Shown here: positions 37,401 through 46,116 of the stretch, in pieces | How positions within the stretch are numbered: position 1 is the stretch's first letter | Layout of the letters: every line of letters starts with the position of its first letter | Assembly (NCBI GenBank): GCA_025618425.1 | Contig: CM046838.1 | Coordinates: 6,161,655 to 6,225,654 of the forward strand | Direction: 5' to 3' | DNA: 64,000 bases | Source: Heliocidaris tuberculata | Taxonomy: Eukaryota; Echinodermata; Echinoidea; Camarodonta; Echinometridae | The notes under the pieces: model-generated | Told to the model about the DNA's origin: nothing | Database searches by the model: none | The model's input: the letters and a program-made list of their open reading frames with translations, nothing else | Translations under genes and position numbers: made by a program

Positions 37401-37640
37401 GGTTGGGTACGGATGCTAAGTTGGCCGAAAAAACGATCAGAGCAATCCTGGTGACCGACGATACGCTATTATGTACCGTAGGTATGGGACTAAGTTACAG
37501 TTACACATGATCCATGTCCATCACCATGATCACACAAAAACTGTCCTGTAAAATACTCAAAATGGATTTCAACATCTTCATAAAGTTGAATATATTACCT
37601 TTCCATTTGTTGGGGGCTCTTGAATGTATATATTACTCAT
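18055..37640 (-). CDS. CWC27: CWC27 spliceosome-associated cyclophilin, ten exons, 3' end missing
   Basis: CWC27 is a nuclear component of the activated spliceosome that pairs with CWC22 (known for the family). Ten coding exons at 37640-37599, 32429-32220, 30243-30100, 29394-29296, 28865-28768, 28307-28155, 27513-27304, 25717-25593, 19749-19640 and 18218-18055 join in frame at every boundary, giving 451 complete codons; the human protein is about 472 residues. Residues 12-165 form the cyclophilin domain, with [15 protein letters not shown] and [17 protein letters not shown] as diagnostic stretches. Residues 166-451 are charged and helical, with [13 protein letters not shown] and [10 protein letters not shown] matching the family. 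The start is fixed by [14 protein letters not shown], which is nearly invariant. The terminal segment (the family's SHVLQFED...FEIYDPRNP region) was not found to the left. The introns are full of transposable elements. Identification is near certain; the exon 10 donor is the least certain boundary. Confidence 0.95.
18624..19020. repeat. Degenerate direct duplication in CWC27 intron 9
   Basis: Two blocks starting agttcaag(ttga)aggcacttgc, then aaatgt...atttcctgc, occur about 230 bp apart. The rest of this intron holds a 30-base C run (19415-19444) and nothing recognisable. Confidence 0.5.
19640..19749 (-). CDS. CWC27: CWC27 exon 9 (residues 361-397)
   Basis: The first two bases complete Glu361; the exon ends in phase 0 before gtgagt. 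It encodes [20 protein letters not shown] and then GSSREEK, aligning with the human EYRREKQKYEALRKQQSKKGTSRED block. Confidence 0.93.
20083..20674. mobile_element. Mariner/Tc1-like fold-back MITE
   Basis: The ends tacagggtggtccagaaag and ctttctgggccacgctgta are inverted and flanked by TA. The inversion continues inward for about 250 bp per arm (for example gacaccaagatcaacaattt against aaattggtgatcttggtgtc), leaving a loop of about 100 bp. No transposase is encoded. It lies in CWC27 intron 8. Confidence 0.8.
22244..22288. repeat. Near-perfect palindrome
   Basis: Bases 22251-22280 are a perfect 30-bp palindrome centred on aacgtt (half site gagttatcacagaac). It is extended by taccaag and cttgggta on the outer sides. 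Located in CWC27 intron 8. Confidence 0.85.
22318..22372. repeat. Second hairpin, 30 bp beyond the first
   Basis: The arms ttcaaactgaggatgtaacc and ggttatatcctcagtttgaa pair with one mismatch around a short loop cgactgtctca. Confidence 0.85.
23055..23742 (+). mobile_element. piggyBac-like MITE, copy 1
   Basis: TTAA at 23051-23054 and 23743-23746 flanks 688 bp with ends ccctaaaagg and ccttttaggg. A TTAA duplication and CCC-starting termini are typical of piggyBac-type elements. The body matches the copy at 30515 in opposite orientation. It contains long G and C runs (about 23669-23702) and no transposase. It lies in CWC27 intron 8. Confidence 0.85.
25593..25717 (-). CDS. CWC27: CWC27 exon 8 (residues 319-360)
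   Basis: This exon follows gtgtag and ends in phase 1 at donor gtatgg. It encodes [20 protein letters not shown], a strongly predicted coiled coil by heptad spacing, then an acidic linker. The intron below it spans about 5.8 kb and hosts several MITEs. Confidence 0.92.
25762..26426. mobile_element. MITE with internally reiterated terminal motif
   Basis: The two ends are a 32-bp inverted repeat (cacatatcgtNNctg then ttttcacgaagtgacgg) with two mismatches. The core cacgaagtgacgg or its complement recurs at 25781, 25974, 26026, 26081, 26136, 26186 and 26395, and an internal block of about 110 bp is duplicated (gcgtccttgaatt at 26054 and 26164). No clear target duplication was seen. It lies in CWC27 intron 7. 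Confidence 0.75.
26885..27050 (+). mobile_element. tRNA-derived SINE, copy 3
   Basis: The head ggtgtagctgagaggttgga resembles an A-box region; the shared 3' phrase atcccctggttgcttacta links it to copies 1 and 2. The B-box is poorly preserved. It lies in CWC27 intron 7. Confidence 0.55.
27304..27513 (-). CDS. CWC27: CWC27 exon 7 (residues 249-318), ends at a GC splice donor
   Basis: This exon follows cttttcag and encodes an acidic/basic helical region ([20 protein letters not shown], later [16 protein letters not shown]). The only junction that keeps frame with exon 8 and aligns with human SVSRSEELRKEARQL is AA|GCAAGT at 27303, a GC donor. A GT six bases further on at 27299 leaves phase 0, does not match exon 8, and would frameshift. 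Confidence 0.88.
28155..28307 (-). CDS. CWC27: CWC27 exon 6 (residues 198-248)
   Basis: The first base completes Lys198 and the exon ends in phase 2 at donor gtaaag. It encodes [17 protein letters not shown], a hallmark CWC27 motif, then [20 protein letters not shown], matching the human order and spacing. Confidence 0.93.
28768..28865 (-). CDS. CWC27: CWC27 exon 5 (residues 166-197)
   Basis: This exon starts after ttttgcag and ends in phase 2 before gtaagt. It encodes [17 protein letters not shown], the conserved NPFDDIIPR hinge that follows the cyclophilin domain in all CWC27 proteins, then a Lys/Glu/Ser-rich stretch. Confidence 0.93.
29296..29394 (-). CDS. CWC27: CWC27 exon 4 (residues 133-165)
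   Basis: This exon has 33 codons, phase 0, with acceptor tttcag and donor gtttgt. It encodes [20 protein letters not shown] and then [12 protein letters not shown], closing the cyclophilin domain. It aligns without gaps to the human segment GDTVYNMLRLSEVDI. Confidence 0.93.
30100..30243 (-). CDS. CWC27: CWC27 exon 3 (residues 85-132), second half of cyclophilin pocket
   Basis: This exon has 48 codons, phase 0, with donor gtagag. It contains [18 protein letters not shown] and ends KHTIFGK. The Phe113 equivalent of cyclophilin A is F114 and the His126 equivalent is H127, but the Trp121 position is His122. Human CWC27 has Glu there, and loss of this Trp is linked to lack of isomerase activity in the family, so the protein is probably a scaffold or peptide binder. 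Confidence 0.95.
30515..30905 (-). mobile_element. piggyBac-like MITE, copy 2 (inverted)
   Basis: TTAA at 30511-30514 and 30906-30909 flanks 391 bp with ccctaaaaa and tttttaggg ends. Read on the minus strand it matches copy 1 from cgaaaagcagtcgc to ggctgtggcatagcc, with a shorter right part. Both copies share an open frame of about 69 codons ([20 protein letters not shown]), probably a by-product of DNA similarity. It lies in CWC27 intron 3-2. Confidence 0.85.
31045..31325 (+). mobile_element. Possible second SINE family
   Basis: The phrase gggttcaaatctcacc is a good Pol III B-box, about 45 bp after an A-box-like tggtatagaggtat...cat region. The 3' part does not match the other SINE copies. 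No second copy is in the window. Confidence 0.45.
31731..32128. mobile_element. hAT-like MITE
   Basis: The ends cagggttctccactag and ccagtggagaaccctg are inverted and flanked by the 5-bp direct repeat tatct (31726-31730, 32129-32133). The interior is GC- and CpG-rich, unlike its surroundings. CAGGG termini with a 5-bp duplication suggest a hAT5-type non-autonomous element. Its open frames on both strands have no recognisable domain. It lies in CWC27 intron 2. Confidence 0.75.
32220..32429 (-). CDS. CWC27: CWC27 exon 2 (residues 15-84), cyclophilin core
   Basis: This exon has 70 codons, phase 0 at both ends, acceptor ...catcag and donor gtgagt. It carries the first half of the cyclophilin fold. 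Residues equivalent to cyclophilin A Arg55, Phe60, Met61 and Gln63 are kept as R56, F61, M62 and Q64. Human CWC27 lacks the Met61 equivalent, so this pocket is slightly closer to an active isomerase than the human one. Confidence 0.95.
32698..32932. repeat. Short-unit degenerate minisatellite
   Basis: About eight irregular units of roughly 28-32 bp with the core aaaggggcacttatyagaag lie just upstream of CWC27 exon 2 within intron 1. Confidence 0.75.
33518..33778 (+). repeat. Inverted repeat A
   Basis: About 260 bp from ctagctatacgagctctg to tgtgatcaggtttttt, nearly identical in inverse to 35517-35775. It carries an open frame ([20 protein letters not shown] and on) that appears in both copies only because the DNA is the same. 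Confidence 0.85.
33781..34603. mobile_element. TIR element with TA duplication
   Basis: An 823-bp segment flanked by TA has inverted ends of about 60 bp starting ccttgcacttgtaacttgta and reaching ggtgtagtcc. A second, inward-facing pair of the same TIR sequence forms a palindrome at 34497-34554. Its core is repeat B. No transposase was seen. Confidence 0.75.
33840..34495 (+). repeat. Inverted repeat B
   Basis: From ccacaccacgtaactatagt to taaagtcgctatgag, matched in inverse by 36299-37014. It is CpG-rich, with several gatcgc and tgtgcgatc strings. It is about 60 bp shorter than B' because of an internal gap near 34425. Confidence 0.85.
34643..35516. mobile_element. TIR element carrying a 147-bp tandem array
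   Basis: An 874-bp segment has termini tgtccccgccg and cggcggggaca. Inside are four 147-bp tandem units, then (ggac)n and (ac)n microsatellites at about 35414-35466, then a small hairpin (cgcgaacttcgttcggcg). No coding region was recognised. Confidence 0.75.
34821..35400. repeat. Tandem repeat, 147-bp unit, four copies
   Basis: The phrase gaataaatttgcataaattt begins at 34821, 34968, 35115 and 35262, exactly 147 bp apart each time. Units are nearly identical (for example ggaagcccccacccagccct in all four), indicating recent amplification or homogenisation. Confidence 0.95.
35517..35775 (-). repeat. Inverted repeat A' (partner of A)
   Basis: Inverse copy of 33518-33778, flush against the right end of the 874-bp TIR element. 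A few substitutions only. Confidence 0.85.
36299..37014 (-). repeat. Inverted repeat B' (partner of B)
   Basis: Inverse copy of 33840-34495. It has about 60 extra bases near 36372-36430 and lacks the outer 60-bp TIRs of the 823-bp element, so it represents a different form of the same family. Confidence 0.85.
37599..37640 (-). CDS. CWC27: CWC27 exon 1 (residues 1-14)
   Basis: This exon encodes the start methionine and [14 protein letters not shown], ending phase 0 at AAG with the donor gtaata. The peptide matches the amino terminus of animal CWC27 almost exactly. A decayed LINE begins about 130 bp upstream, so the promoter or 5' untranslated region must lie in that gap, overlap the LINE, or involve an upstream non-coding exon. 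Confidence 0.93.
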
Positions 37641-37769
37641 TTCGAAACCAAGATATTGGAAAACTATTGCAAAATAGCCAAGTTCCAAAAGTATCCGACT
37701 CTTGTAGAAGATTTCGACTATATACTAAAGTTATGGTATCCTTAAGTTTATTTTCTTACTTAAGATTAC

Positions 37770-39935
37770 TATTGCTATTGAGCGTATGATAAAAGAAAGA
37801 TTACAGTGGTACATAGAAAAGAATAGTTTACTGCCTAACTTCCTTAATGGTCTTAGAAAAGGGCGTGGTACGACTGACAACATTGTTCTACTGGAAAATG
37901 ACGTTCAAAAAACTATTAATTGCAGTGAGCACACAGTAGCAGTTTTCTTGGATGTCGAAAAGGCTTCGGACAGCCTTTGGATTGAAGGATTGTTATTCAA
38001 ACTTAATCAGTGTGGTATACAAGGGAATATGTTAAATTCTAGAATTTTTTTTAACGGAACGCACTTTCCAGGTAAGAATTGCCAACATAGAATCCGAAAC
38101 ATACAAAATGCACAACGGACTCCCTCAAGGGAGTGTTCTGAGCCCCCTCTTATATATAATGATGAGAGATACCCCAACGGACCCAGAAGTGACAATATCT
38201 ATGTATGCCGATGACTGTGTAATATGGACATCTGGTAAAAATGTTGACAATAGTGGAATGAAAACATATTTAGACATTATTATTATCTTCCTGGTTTAAA
38301 GAGTGGGGTTTTAAGCTTTCAATCGAGAAAACCGTACCAGTATTATTTACTAAAAGTACAAAATGTCTCCCCACATGCACCTTTAATAAAGTTGGAAGTA
38401 TATTGACATATAAAAACACCCACCGTTTCTTAGGAATGATATTGGATAGCAAAATGACTTGGCATCCCCATATAGAAAGTGTAGTTACAAGAAGTAAACG
38501 AAAATTAAATATACTACGAAGTTTGACAGGGACGAAATGGGGAATTTCGTCAAAATCCTTATTAATTGTATACAGGGCAATTATCAGATCCCTCTTTGAT
38601 TATGGATGCCGAGCATATGATAGTGCAGCCGAAACTACAAAGAAGATGCTAGACTCAGTGCAATATCAAGCACTTAGGATATGCGCTGGTGGTCTACCTT
38701 TAACATCATTAGCTTCACTGCAGGTGGAAATGGGAGAACTCCCACTAGATTTAAGAAGACAGATATTATCAAGCAAGTATAGACAAAACATTGAAAGACA
38801 CATCAATCATCCATTGATAAAACATATAAAACCATGCTGGCAATTTGAATATCTTAAAGGTAAGAATGTAAGTAAACCGTTCGGATATAGGCTCCAGTGC
38901 AAGATAGGGAAAGAAAGCATGGAAAAGATAAGCCCTCCAGCTTTTCCCCCATGGTTATTCTGCCCACCAATAATATCTACCGAATTAAGCTCACAAATAA
39001 AGAAATCAGACCACCCAATTCAATTACAACAATATAGTTTAAAATTGATACACAGAAAGTGGTTAAACCAATTTCACATATACACTGATGGATCCAAGGT
39101 ACCCGAAAGGGGGATCAGTTCAGCTGCTTTTTATGTACCTTATTTCTCAATATACCAAGGGAAAAGATTATCTAACTTCACCTCTTCTTACAGGGCAGAA
39201 TTGGCAGCGATTATTCTTGCACTGGAATGGGTAGAAGATATAAACATATACACAGGTATTGTTATTCAGTGACTCACTTAGTGCACTTTTATCCTTACAG
39301 CGACAAAATGACGAACCCATTTTTACAGAAATTCTGACTATTATTACTAGGCTTAAATATAAAGGAATTGACATATATTTTGAATGGATCCCAGGACACT
39401 GTGGAATAATGGAAATGAAATAGCAGACTCTTGTGCAAAAGCGGCTTTATCAAACAGAATAGAAATATATAATAAATTAACATTATCAGAAATTAAACAA
39501 CTAATATTACAAAGTTCCAAGATACTTTGGCAAGAAAGATGGAATCAAACAAACTCGGCCTTGAAAGAGCTACAGCCATCGGTGACATCTCCATTTATAT
39601 GTAATCTAGGAAGACAAGAAACTATTGGTCTTAATCAAGATCTCTTAAGATTGGGTATTCATCCAACAGGTTTCTGTGACAGATGCCCTGAGGTAGAAAC
39701 TGTCAGACATTACCTTATAGTTTGTCCGAAATATATTATTGAGAGAACGATGCTTCTATCAGAATTAAATGAATCTCAACCAGGGCAAATAATGGAGTAT
39801 TTAAAAAAAAAGAGATACAAAAAGCTATACTACGTTTCGTTCCGAGAACGAAACGTTTCAGTAAAGAATAGTTCAATTACCATTATGTGTATGTGTAGGT
39901 ATTTGCATTAGATATGTTTAAAAAAAAAAATTAAA
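37770..39935 (+). mobile_element. 5'-truncated I/Jockey-type LINE with RNase H
   Basis: Reverse transcriptase followed by RNase H and a terminal Cys/His motif places this in the I/Jockey superfamily of non-LTR retrotransposons. The 5' half (ORF1, endonuclease) is absent. The coding part ends at 39911 and an A-run follows at 39919-39931; a (gaa)n tail at 40587-40602 may be the true 3' end. It sits just upstream of CWC27 in the opposite direction. Confidence 0.85.
37786..39911 (+). pseudogene. LINE ORF2 remnant: reverse transcriptase + RNase H
   Basis: The coding sequence is broken into at least four frames: 37786-38080, 38108-38299, 38403-39272 and about 39258-39911. Visible motifs in order are IERMIKERLQWY and LDVEKASDSLW (RT fingers and palm), GLPQGSVLSPLLY, YADDCVIW (catalytic DD), RFLGMILDSKMTWHPHI, the RNase H residues in YTDGSK, SYRAELAAIILALEW, FSDSLSALLSL and WIPGHCGI, then CDRCPEVETVRHYLIVCP. 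The frameshifts show it is dead. The order matches I-clade or Nimb-type elements. Confidence 0.85.
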
Positions 39936-40675
39936 TTGTGCGAGTTAATTTAGATTAAATTTCTATAATAATTATTTATCCTTATAATGCATATGCATGA
40001 ATACGTATGTAAACAGGCTATATATAGCTATATCCTATTGAACAGGTTAAAGAGAGATTTATTTATAGCTATAAGATGCACATGTTGTTTACTAACCAAG
40101 CCCACAAATGTTTTTCGCCTTGTTTTATAAAATATTGTTAAACTACAAAAAAAAAAAGATATTGTAAAAACCCATCTACACGCACATGTACACGTGCGCC
40201 CCCTCGCCCATGCTTGAGTTACCTAGGCTCGACCGAAAAATCGGCGCAACGTACCGCGCTGACTGGTAAGATCATGAGATTGCATCTTGGAAAAATCGAA
40301 AGGGCAGGGCAAGTGTAGTTGGAGCTGTGCTGAAGATAGCGGTTGTTTTTTCGGGAATTTCAATGTCAATCTATAGTGAAAAGAAATTAATTTGTATTTT
40401 TTTCCCTTTTAATTTTAGCAGCAAAAAAAAAAAAAAAAACACAAAAAAAAAAAAACAACAACAAGAAAGATAAAATTATAGAAAGTATATAAATAATATC
40501 CATTAATAGAGAGAAGGAGAGAGAGAGAGAGAAAAAGTAATTGGCGACAATAGTCAAATATGACTAATTGCCATTCAATATAACGAAAGAAGAAGAAGAA
40601 CTAGTAACAGTTTGTGGGCCATAAGCGCCACCGTAGACTCCCCCCCCCCCTTAGGCACAATTTTTTGTGATATTT
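39936..40675. other. Possible LINE 3' UTR and simple repeats
   Basis: This stretch holds A-rich runs (40420-40460), an (ag)n tract (40513-40534) and a (gaa)n tail (40587-40602). It may be the untranslated end of the preceding LINE. No gene was recognised. Confidence 0.4.
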
Positions 40676-42030
40676 TCCTGGTAGCTTGGACCCTCGGCTA
40701 TCAGAATCTGCCCGTTTGCCATAGAGTTATTGGTGGGTGTGGCCACCAGAGCCGTTACCATGGTAACGCATCAAGGAAATACTGTAATTTTATAAAACAC
40801 CTAATATTTCTAATTTTGAAATTTGAAAAATGATTGATAAGCATCTAAATATATGTATTTTGAGTTTCCCAATTGATTGAAACCAAAATCTAGGTCAGTA
40901 AAAGTCACTTTCATGTCAAAAAATGGCCGTTACTATGGAAACGGTTATATAAAAAGTGGATATTTTTGGAAAAAATCTAAACTCATCAGTATAAAATAGA
41001 GAGGTGTCTTAACAATCTTAGATTATATCTTTCTATTAGCTAGGACCCTCAGCTATCGTAATCTGTCTGTTTTCCACAGAGGCCGTTACCATGGTAACAC
41101 ATCACGAAATACTGGAACTGAGAAATTAACAGCATAAAATAAATGGTAAGGATTCTAATATATGTATTTCAAGCTGCCCAACTGATTCCAACTGCAATAT
41201 GAGTCATTTAAAGTCACTATCAGGTCAAAAAATGGCCGTTGCTATGGAAACGGAGCCATAAAATTCTGATATTTGCGAAAAATATCTATGATTACTCAAT
41301 ACTAAATAGAAAATAAAGGTCTGCACAATCTTAAATCTTGTTTTTCTATTAGCTAGGACTCACAGCTCTCATATTCTTCCTGTTTGACATAAAGTTGGTG
41401 GTGGGCGTGGCCACTAGGGTTGTTACCATTGTAACACACCAGGAAATTGAATTTTAGAAAATAACATATATGTGTAATTCAACATCACAAAAGAAAATTA
41501 TTACCATCTAACTATATGTACTTTTTGGTGCCCGTTTGATTGCAAGCCAAATCTGGGTCATTGGAAGTCACCGTTGTGTAAAAAAAAAAATGGCAGTTGC
41601 TATAGCAACGGTATGGTGAAATAGTAAATATTTGTGAAAAAAATCTGTAACTTTTCAATACACAGTATAAAGTCTGGGTCTCCACAGCCTGAAATTACGT
41701 TCTTGTTTTTTTCATGTTAGCTAGGACCCTGGGTATCATATCCTCCCTCACTGCCACAAAGTTGGATGTCGGGCGACCACTCGGGCTGTTACCGTGGTAA
41801 CAAAATAGGAAATAAGTTGTATCTGTAATTCAACAACGTGGAAATACTTAGTACACATTACATCTATTTCAAGCAGCCCATATGAATGCATTTTTTTTTA
41901 TTTTAATTTTTTTAGTGTGCTTTCAAGATCACATTCAGGTCAAACATTATTATTATTATTATCTGTTTGGTCTCGAACTGATGATATGGTGGGTGTGAGC
42001 ACCAGCACCATTACTATAGCAACGCACCAT
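40676..42030 (+). repeat. Degenerate tandem array with RFX X-box-like palindromes
   Basis: Roughly 310-365-bp units start with (t)agctaggaccctcagctatc at about 40682, 41040, 41351 and 41716, with a partial fifth copy. Each full unit has two 14-bp palindromic motifs: one after gtggccacYagggc- and one after aaaaatggccg. They lie at 40754, 40929, 41085, 41238, 41422, 41596, 41788 and 42010. Sequences include gttaccatggtaac, gttactatggaaac, gttgctatggaaac and gttgctatagcaac. Confidence 0.85.
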
Positions 42031-42093
42031 CAAAATATTGGAAATTGGTAGATATTGTTTGAAAATGACATATTCAGAAAAAAACAAGATAAT

Positions 42094-42095
<2 letters not shown>

Positions 42096-42124
<29 letters not shown>
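42096..42124. repeat. (TA)n microsatellite
   Basis: About 14 TA units directly abut the 3' end of the CR1/L2-like LINE. Confidence 0.9.
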
Positions 42125-42127
<3 letters not shown>

Positions 42128-44187
42128 ATATTTATTCATTTTATTTATTTGTCGTTTTATTTTAACAGGGTAGCCCTTTCAGTTATAAAAACTGCTCGAC
42201 CAAGGGGCCCTGTATCAAAATGATAAAAACATATTTACAAAATATATAAACACATATTAACAATGAACACATATATTGAACGTAATATAAAGTTGAAACG
42301 AAAAAAAAAAAGCGAGAAAAAGACTATCGCATAAAAAAAAAAAAAAAAAAAAAAACCAGAACAGTGTAATGTAAAGATATAATATTCACGTAAGTATTAA
42401 ATAGATTATTACTGTGTGAGGGAAAGGAGTTTGCAGTGTTTTTTAAATGAATCCAGTGAGCTTAATGAACGTAAAGAAGGGGGTAATGCATTCCATATAA
42501 TGGAGTCTTGATAATCGGCCCTGGGTTTATTGATGTATAGAGGACAGGCAGTTGCATATCTGGTATTAACGTTTACCGTTCGATATATAGGATATCCTTA
42601 ATGTATTTTGGCATCTTATTATTTATCACCTTATACATCCATATTCTAAATTGGTATAACGATTTCAACAACTGATTGCCATCCTAAAGTAGATAATAGT
42701 ATACTTCGAGGTGTCAAAATATCTACATTCAGTATCAAACGGGCATAACGATTTTGAAGTTTTTGTAACTTATCTATATGGCACTTTGCTGAATTGCCCC
42801 ACAAAACAATACCATAGTCAATATGTGATAATATCAAGCTATCATATAACAGTTTTAAGATTCTTTTCGGTAAATAATATTTAATTCTTTTTATACATGC
42901 TATAGTTCTAGATATTTTGGAAACAATTTTCGATATATGTATGTCCCACTTCAAAGAATTATCAAATATTACACCAAGATATTTGAATTCATTTACAACT
43001 TCGATTATATCATCTTTGTATGTTAAGCGTATAGTTTGATTTTTAATTCGTTTTCTAGTACCAAACAACATAATTTTACACTTCTTAATATTCAACATTA
43101 AATCATTTTTTTCAATGTGATCGACTATATTTTGAAACTCACATTTCAGCGTTTTCTCAACATGGGCAATTTCTTTTCCTTGGCAAAATATTGCTGCGTC
43201 ATCAGCATATAAACATATTTTAATATTCTCACAAAAGGACAAATTACAGAGGTCGTTAATAATAGAGTAAAAGAAGGGGGCCTAATAATGATCCCTGTGG
43301 GATTCCAGTATTTACATCTTTAAAACCTGACTGAACACCGTTAACCGCGACACATTGTAATCGATCACTTAAGTATAACTTTTGAACCAGGCTAATTCTT
43401 TTCCCTTTACACCATTTTGCTCCAATTTGTAAAGTAAAATGTCGTGGTTCACCGAATCGAACGCACGTTTCAAGTCCAAAAATAATGCTCCGGAGATAAG
43501 ACCCCTATCTACTCCCCTCAATAAAAAAATCGTTCACATCAACCAGCGCTGTGCCCGTTGAGTGAAGCGGTCGGAAGCCCGATTGCCTTTCACTAAGTAG
43601 ACCATTATCATTAAGGTAATCATACAATTGGGAGTGCACTGCCTTTTCCAAAATCTTAACAATGTGTGAAAGGACCGAAATCGGACGGTAATTGGATGGG
43701 GTTTTTTTGTCTCCGTCCTTAAAAATAGGCGTCACCCTTGCACTCTTCCATGCATTCAACAGGCACAAAACCAGTGGAGAGCGAACAATTAATCAAAATG
43801 TGTAAGTGGTCTTGAATGGTGAAGCGAGCTTCAAAAGACGTGGATGTAGATTGTCGATACCACTAGATTTGAAAACAGATAATTTGGAAAGCTCTTTAAA
43901 TACAAAATCCTCTGTTATAGAATCACACAAGAAGATCTTATCAGTTAATGTATGTAATTCAGTATGTTCAGTATTACATCGTCTAGTAGTTTGAGTAAAA
44001 TATTCATTAAATATTGATGCAATACACTCAGAATCATTAATTACATGTCCGTCCTTTATCAACTCAATTTTATCTCTTAATCTTTTATTAAACGACACTT
44101 TCTTTAATGTTTTCCACGTTTTGCGGGGATCACCAAGATGCTCATTAAACTCACAAAAATAATATTCTCTTTTACGTTTTCTATTAA
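42125..44187 (-). mobile_element. CR1/L2-like LINE, 3' half
   Basis: The 3' part of a minus-strand LINE, ending in taccctgttaaaataaaacg and a (aataaa/tgaataaa)-type tail at 42125-42160, as in L2/CR1 elements. Its 5' half lies at 51265-53480; the two are separated by a 7-kb insertion with TTAA at both junctions. Confidence 0.88.
42646..44187 (-). pseudogene. CR1/L2-like LINE ORF2, reverse transcriptase part
   Basis: Read on the minus strand: a linker region (GDPRKTWKTLKK), then FKSSGIDNLHPRLLKLA, ARVTPIFKDGDKKTPSNYRP, SERQSGFRPLHSTGTAL, then after frameshifts CLYADDAAIFC with the catalytic DD, NEFKYLGVIFDNSLKWDIHI and YGIVLWGN. Breaks lie near 43790, 43500 and 43242. The order and motif set fit the CR1/L2 group. 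It is not functional as it stands. Confidence 0.88.
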
Positions 44188-44397
44188 AGGGGGTACCCAA
44201 TGCTGAAACAATGTTAGTTCATTTAAAAGATCATGATTTTATTAGAAGAAAATCATCTGCTTTAAATTTTTTTTAAAATTCGTGTTGCCAGAAAATCCCC
44301 GAAATATGGTAAGATTTCAGGATATTTTGGCCCCTCAGCTGTGTCCCAATTTCAGCTAGGTAACCACAATGGCGTCACGTCAAAGTGGTTACCTTGT
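44188..44397. repeat. Left terminal inverted repeat of the 7-kb element
   Basis: Matches in inverse 51264-51115 and, beyond the nested insertion, 50313-50295. The left copy has about 30 extra bases (44217-44247) bounded by ttag. Confidence 0.8.
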
Positions 44398-44696
44398 CGC
44401 GCAATTATAGCAAAATGCGCGCAAGGTGTAATGCATTTTGTACCATAGACGTATTATAGATTTACTAGACGGAAAGCAGCACGTGCGGAAATCATTACGC
44501 GAATGGAATTAGGCCCCGCCTCTTTCGGATCATTTTGAAGAGCCCGATAAGCACCCGATACGTTGCATTATTCATATTTCTTGTGCGTTTCAGTTTATTG
44601 TGAAACTTTGATTGGATCCTAGGTCATGAATATGTACATAATTAGATAGTATCGATCAAAATTTACTTGACCTCAACTTCGTCAATTCAAGACCTA

Positions 44697-44765
44697 TTAA
44701 TTATGCAGATTATATGCAATGATGTCATCCGCACGAAATGGGAGATTTTAGGTCAAAAGGACAAG
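44697..44765 (+). other. Exon-like segment 1 inside the 7-kb element
   Basis: An open stretch starting at an ATG at 44703 encodes about 21 residues (MQIICNDVIRTKWEILGQKD) and stops at a strong donor, caag|gtgagt at 44766. It is phase 0, compatible with segment 2. The function is unknown and transcription is unproven. Confidence 0.35.
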
Positions 44766-46019
44766 GTGAGTAGAGCTCAAATTATCATTAAATATCGTAC
44801 ATTTAGTTTATTAATAAAAATAACTTGTATAATTCTAGGTGATCTATGATAATTTATCTACATTTCAAAAGGATTCACAAGAGTTGTTTTGAAAAAGGAT
44901 TGAAACAATTTTCTCTCGAAATTACAGTTCTAAATTTATCGTCGAGATGTAGTTTGACACGGAGATCGTTGTCCTCACACGCTGCGGCTCATGACAGCTA
45001 CCCGGGCAGTCACGGGTCTGTTTCAGTCACCAGCGCGGTGGCTATTTCGACAGCGTCAAAAATTCAATACATGCAAACAAGTTGGATCTAAGAAGATCTA
45101 AACAGATCTAACGTTAGTAAACTCTTTGAATGATGATAGACTATATTGCATAAGCTTTTCCTCATGTTGTTCATCTGTATGCTGCACACAAGCGTATTCG
45201 TTAGTCCAACTTGGAATTGGATCTAACGTAAGACGAGACTACGGAGTACGGTTAACGTTAGATTTGGAAACTGTGACTGTGTGGTGGGATTCTACGATGT
45301 CGATGATTTTGATAAGATATGTAGACCAAAATTAGTGCAGATATAAATTCATTAATGTTACACGAGGTTTACTGTTTTGAACTCTGAATATTTGATGAAA
45401 TTTTATCCCATAAACCAAAGTCTGAAGGATAGTCTATCTTGAGTAGATGTAGACTTGGCTAGGGCTAAAGTAAAGCTGTGCTTGGGGGACAAAGTTCAAA
45501 GTAGATCTAGATCTCTAACCATGTTTGATAAGAACTGTTCAACTTCACTTTCATGCCTGACTTTTTTTCGTTCTTAAAAGACTTGTATCTTCTATATTTG
45601 GTTCAATCCATGCCATTTGGTCACTTAAACTGACTGTAAGTTAACTATATAGAGTCTGATAGACTATGATTTTTTTTTTTTTTTTGGGGGGGGGGGGGAG
45701 TCAAATGTATTTTGGGCAAAACTTCAGTCTGGTGTTTAAAGCCAGTTTAGGGATCCCTGTTCAAAATTTCAAAATTTCAGTCACACGTCACTAGAAAGTT
45801 TTGTTGCTGAGGCTGTTTCTTTTTCTTTCCAAGAAACTTATGTAGCTTGAATGCACCTTAATAAACATAAGATAACTGATGATTATTGAATTTTGACCCA
45901 TGAATAATAATGGATTGGAATTTATTTGCCTGATAAAAACAAGTATTATCAATGTAGCTATGACTATCAACAAAGACCAAAAAAGGTGACAAATCTGTTT
46001 TCATTTTTTTTTTTAACAG

Positions 46020-46116
46020 ATCAAAATTGAAAGGAACCCAAGAAATGTTATTCAAATATTGCACAAGCTGTTGACCATACATGATGAAGCAGAAATTTAG
46101 CCTTCCTAAATTACAG
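46020..46116 (+). other. Exon-like segment 2 inside the 7-kb element
   Basis: A 97-base segment is bounded by a poly-T tract and aacag acceptor and by the donor cag|gtaagt. In phase 0 it reads KIERNPRNVIQILHKLLTIH and then stops after 26 codons. No family was recognised. Confidence 0.4.

Noticed and set aside
37514..37789. 91-codon plus-strand frame overlapping CWC27 exon 1.
   Set aside because: Antisense to the exon and intron 1; its end overlaps the decayed LINE start by chance.
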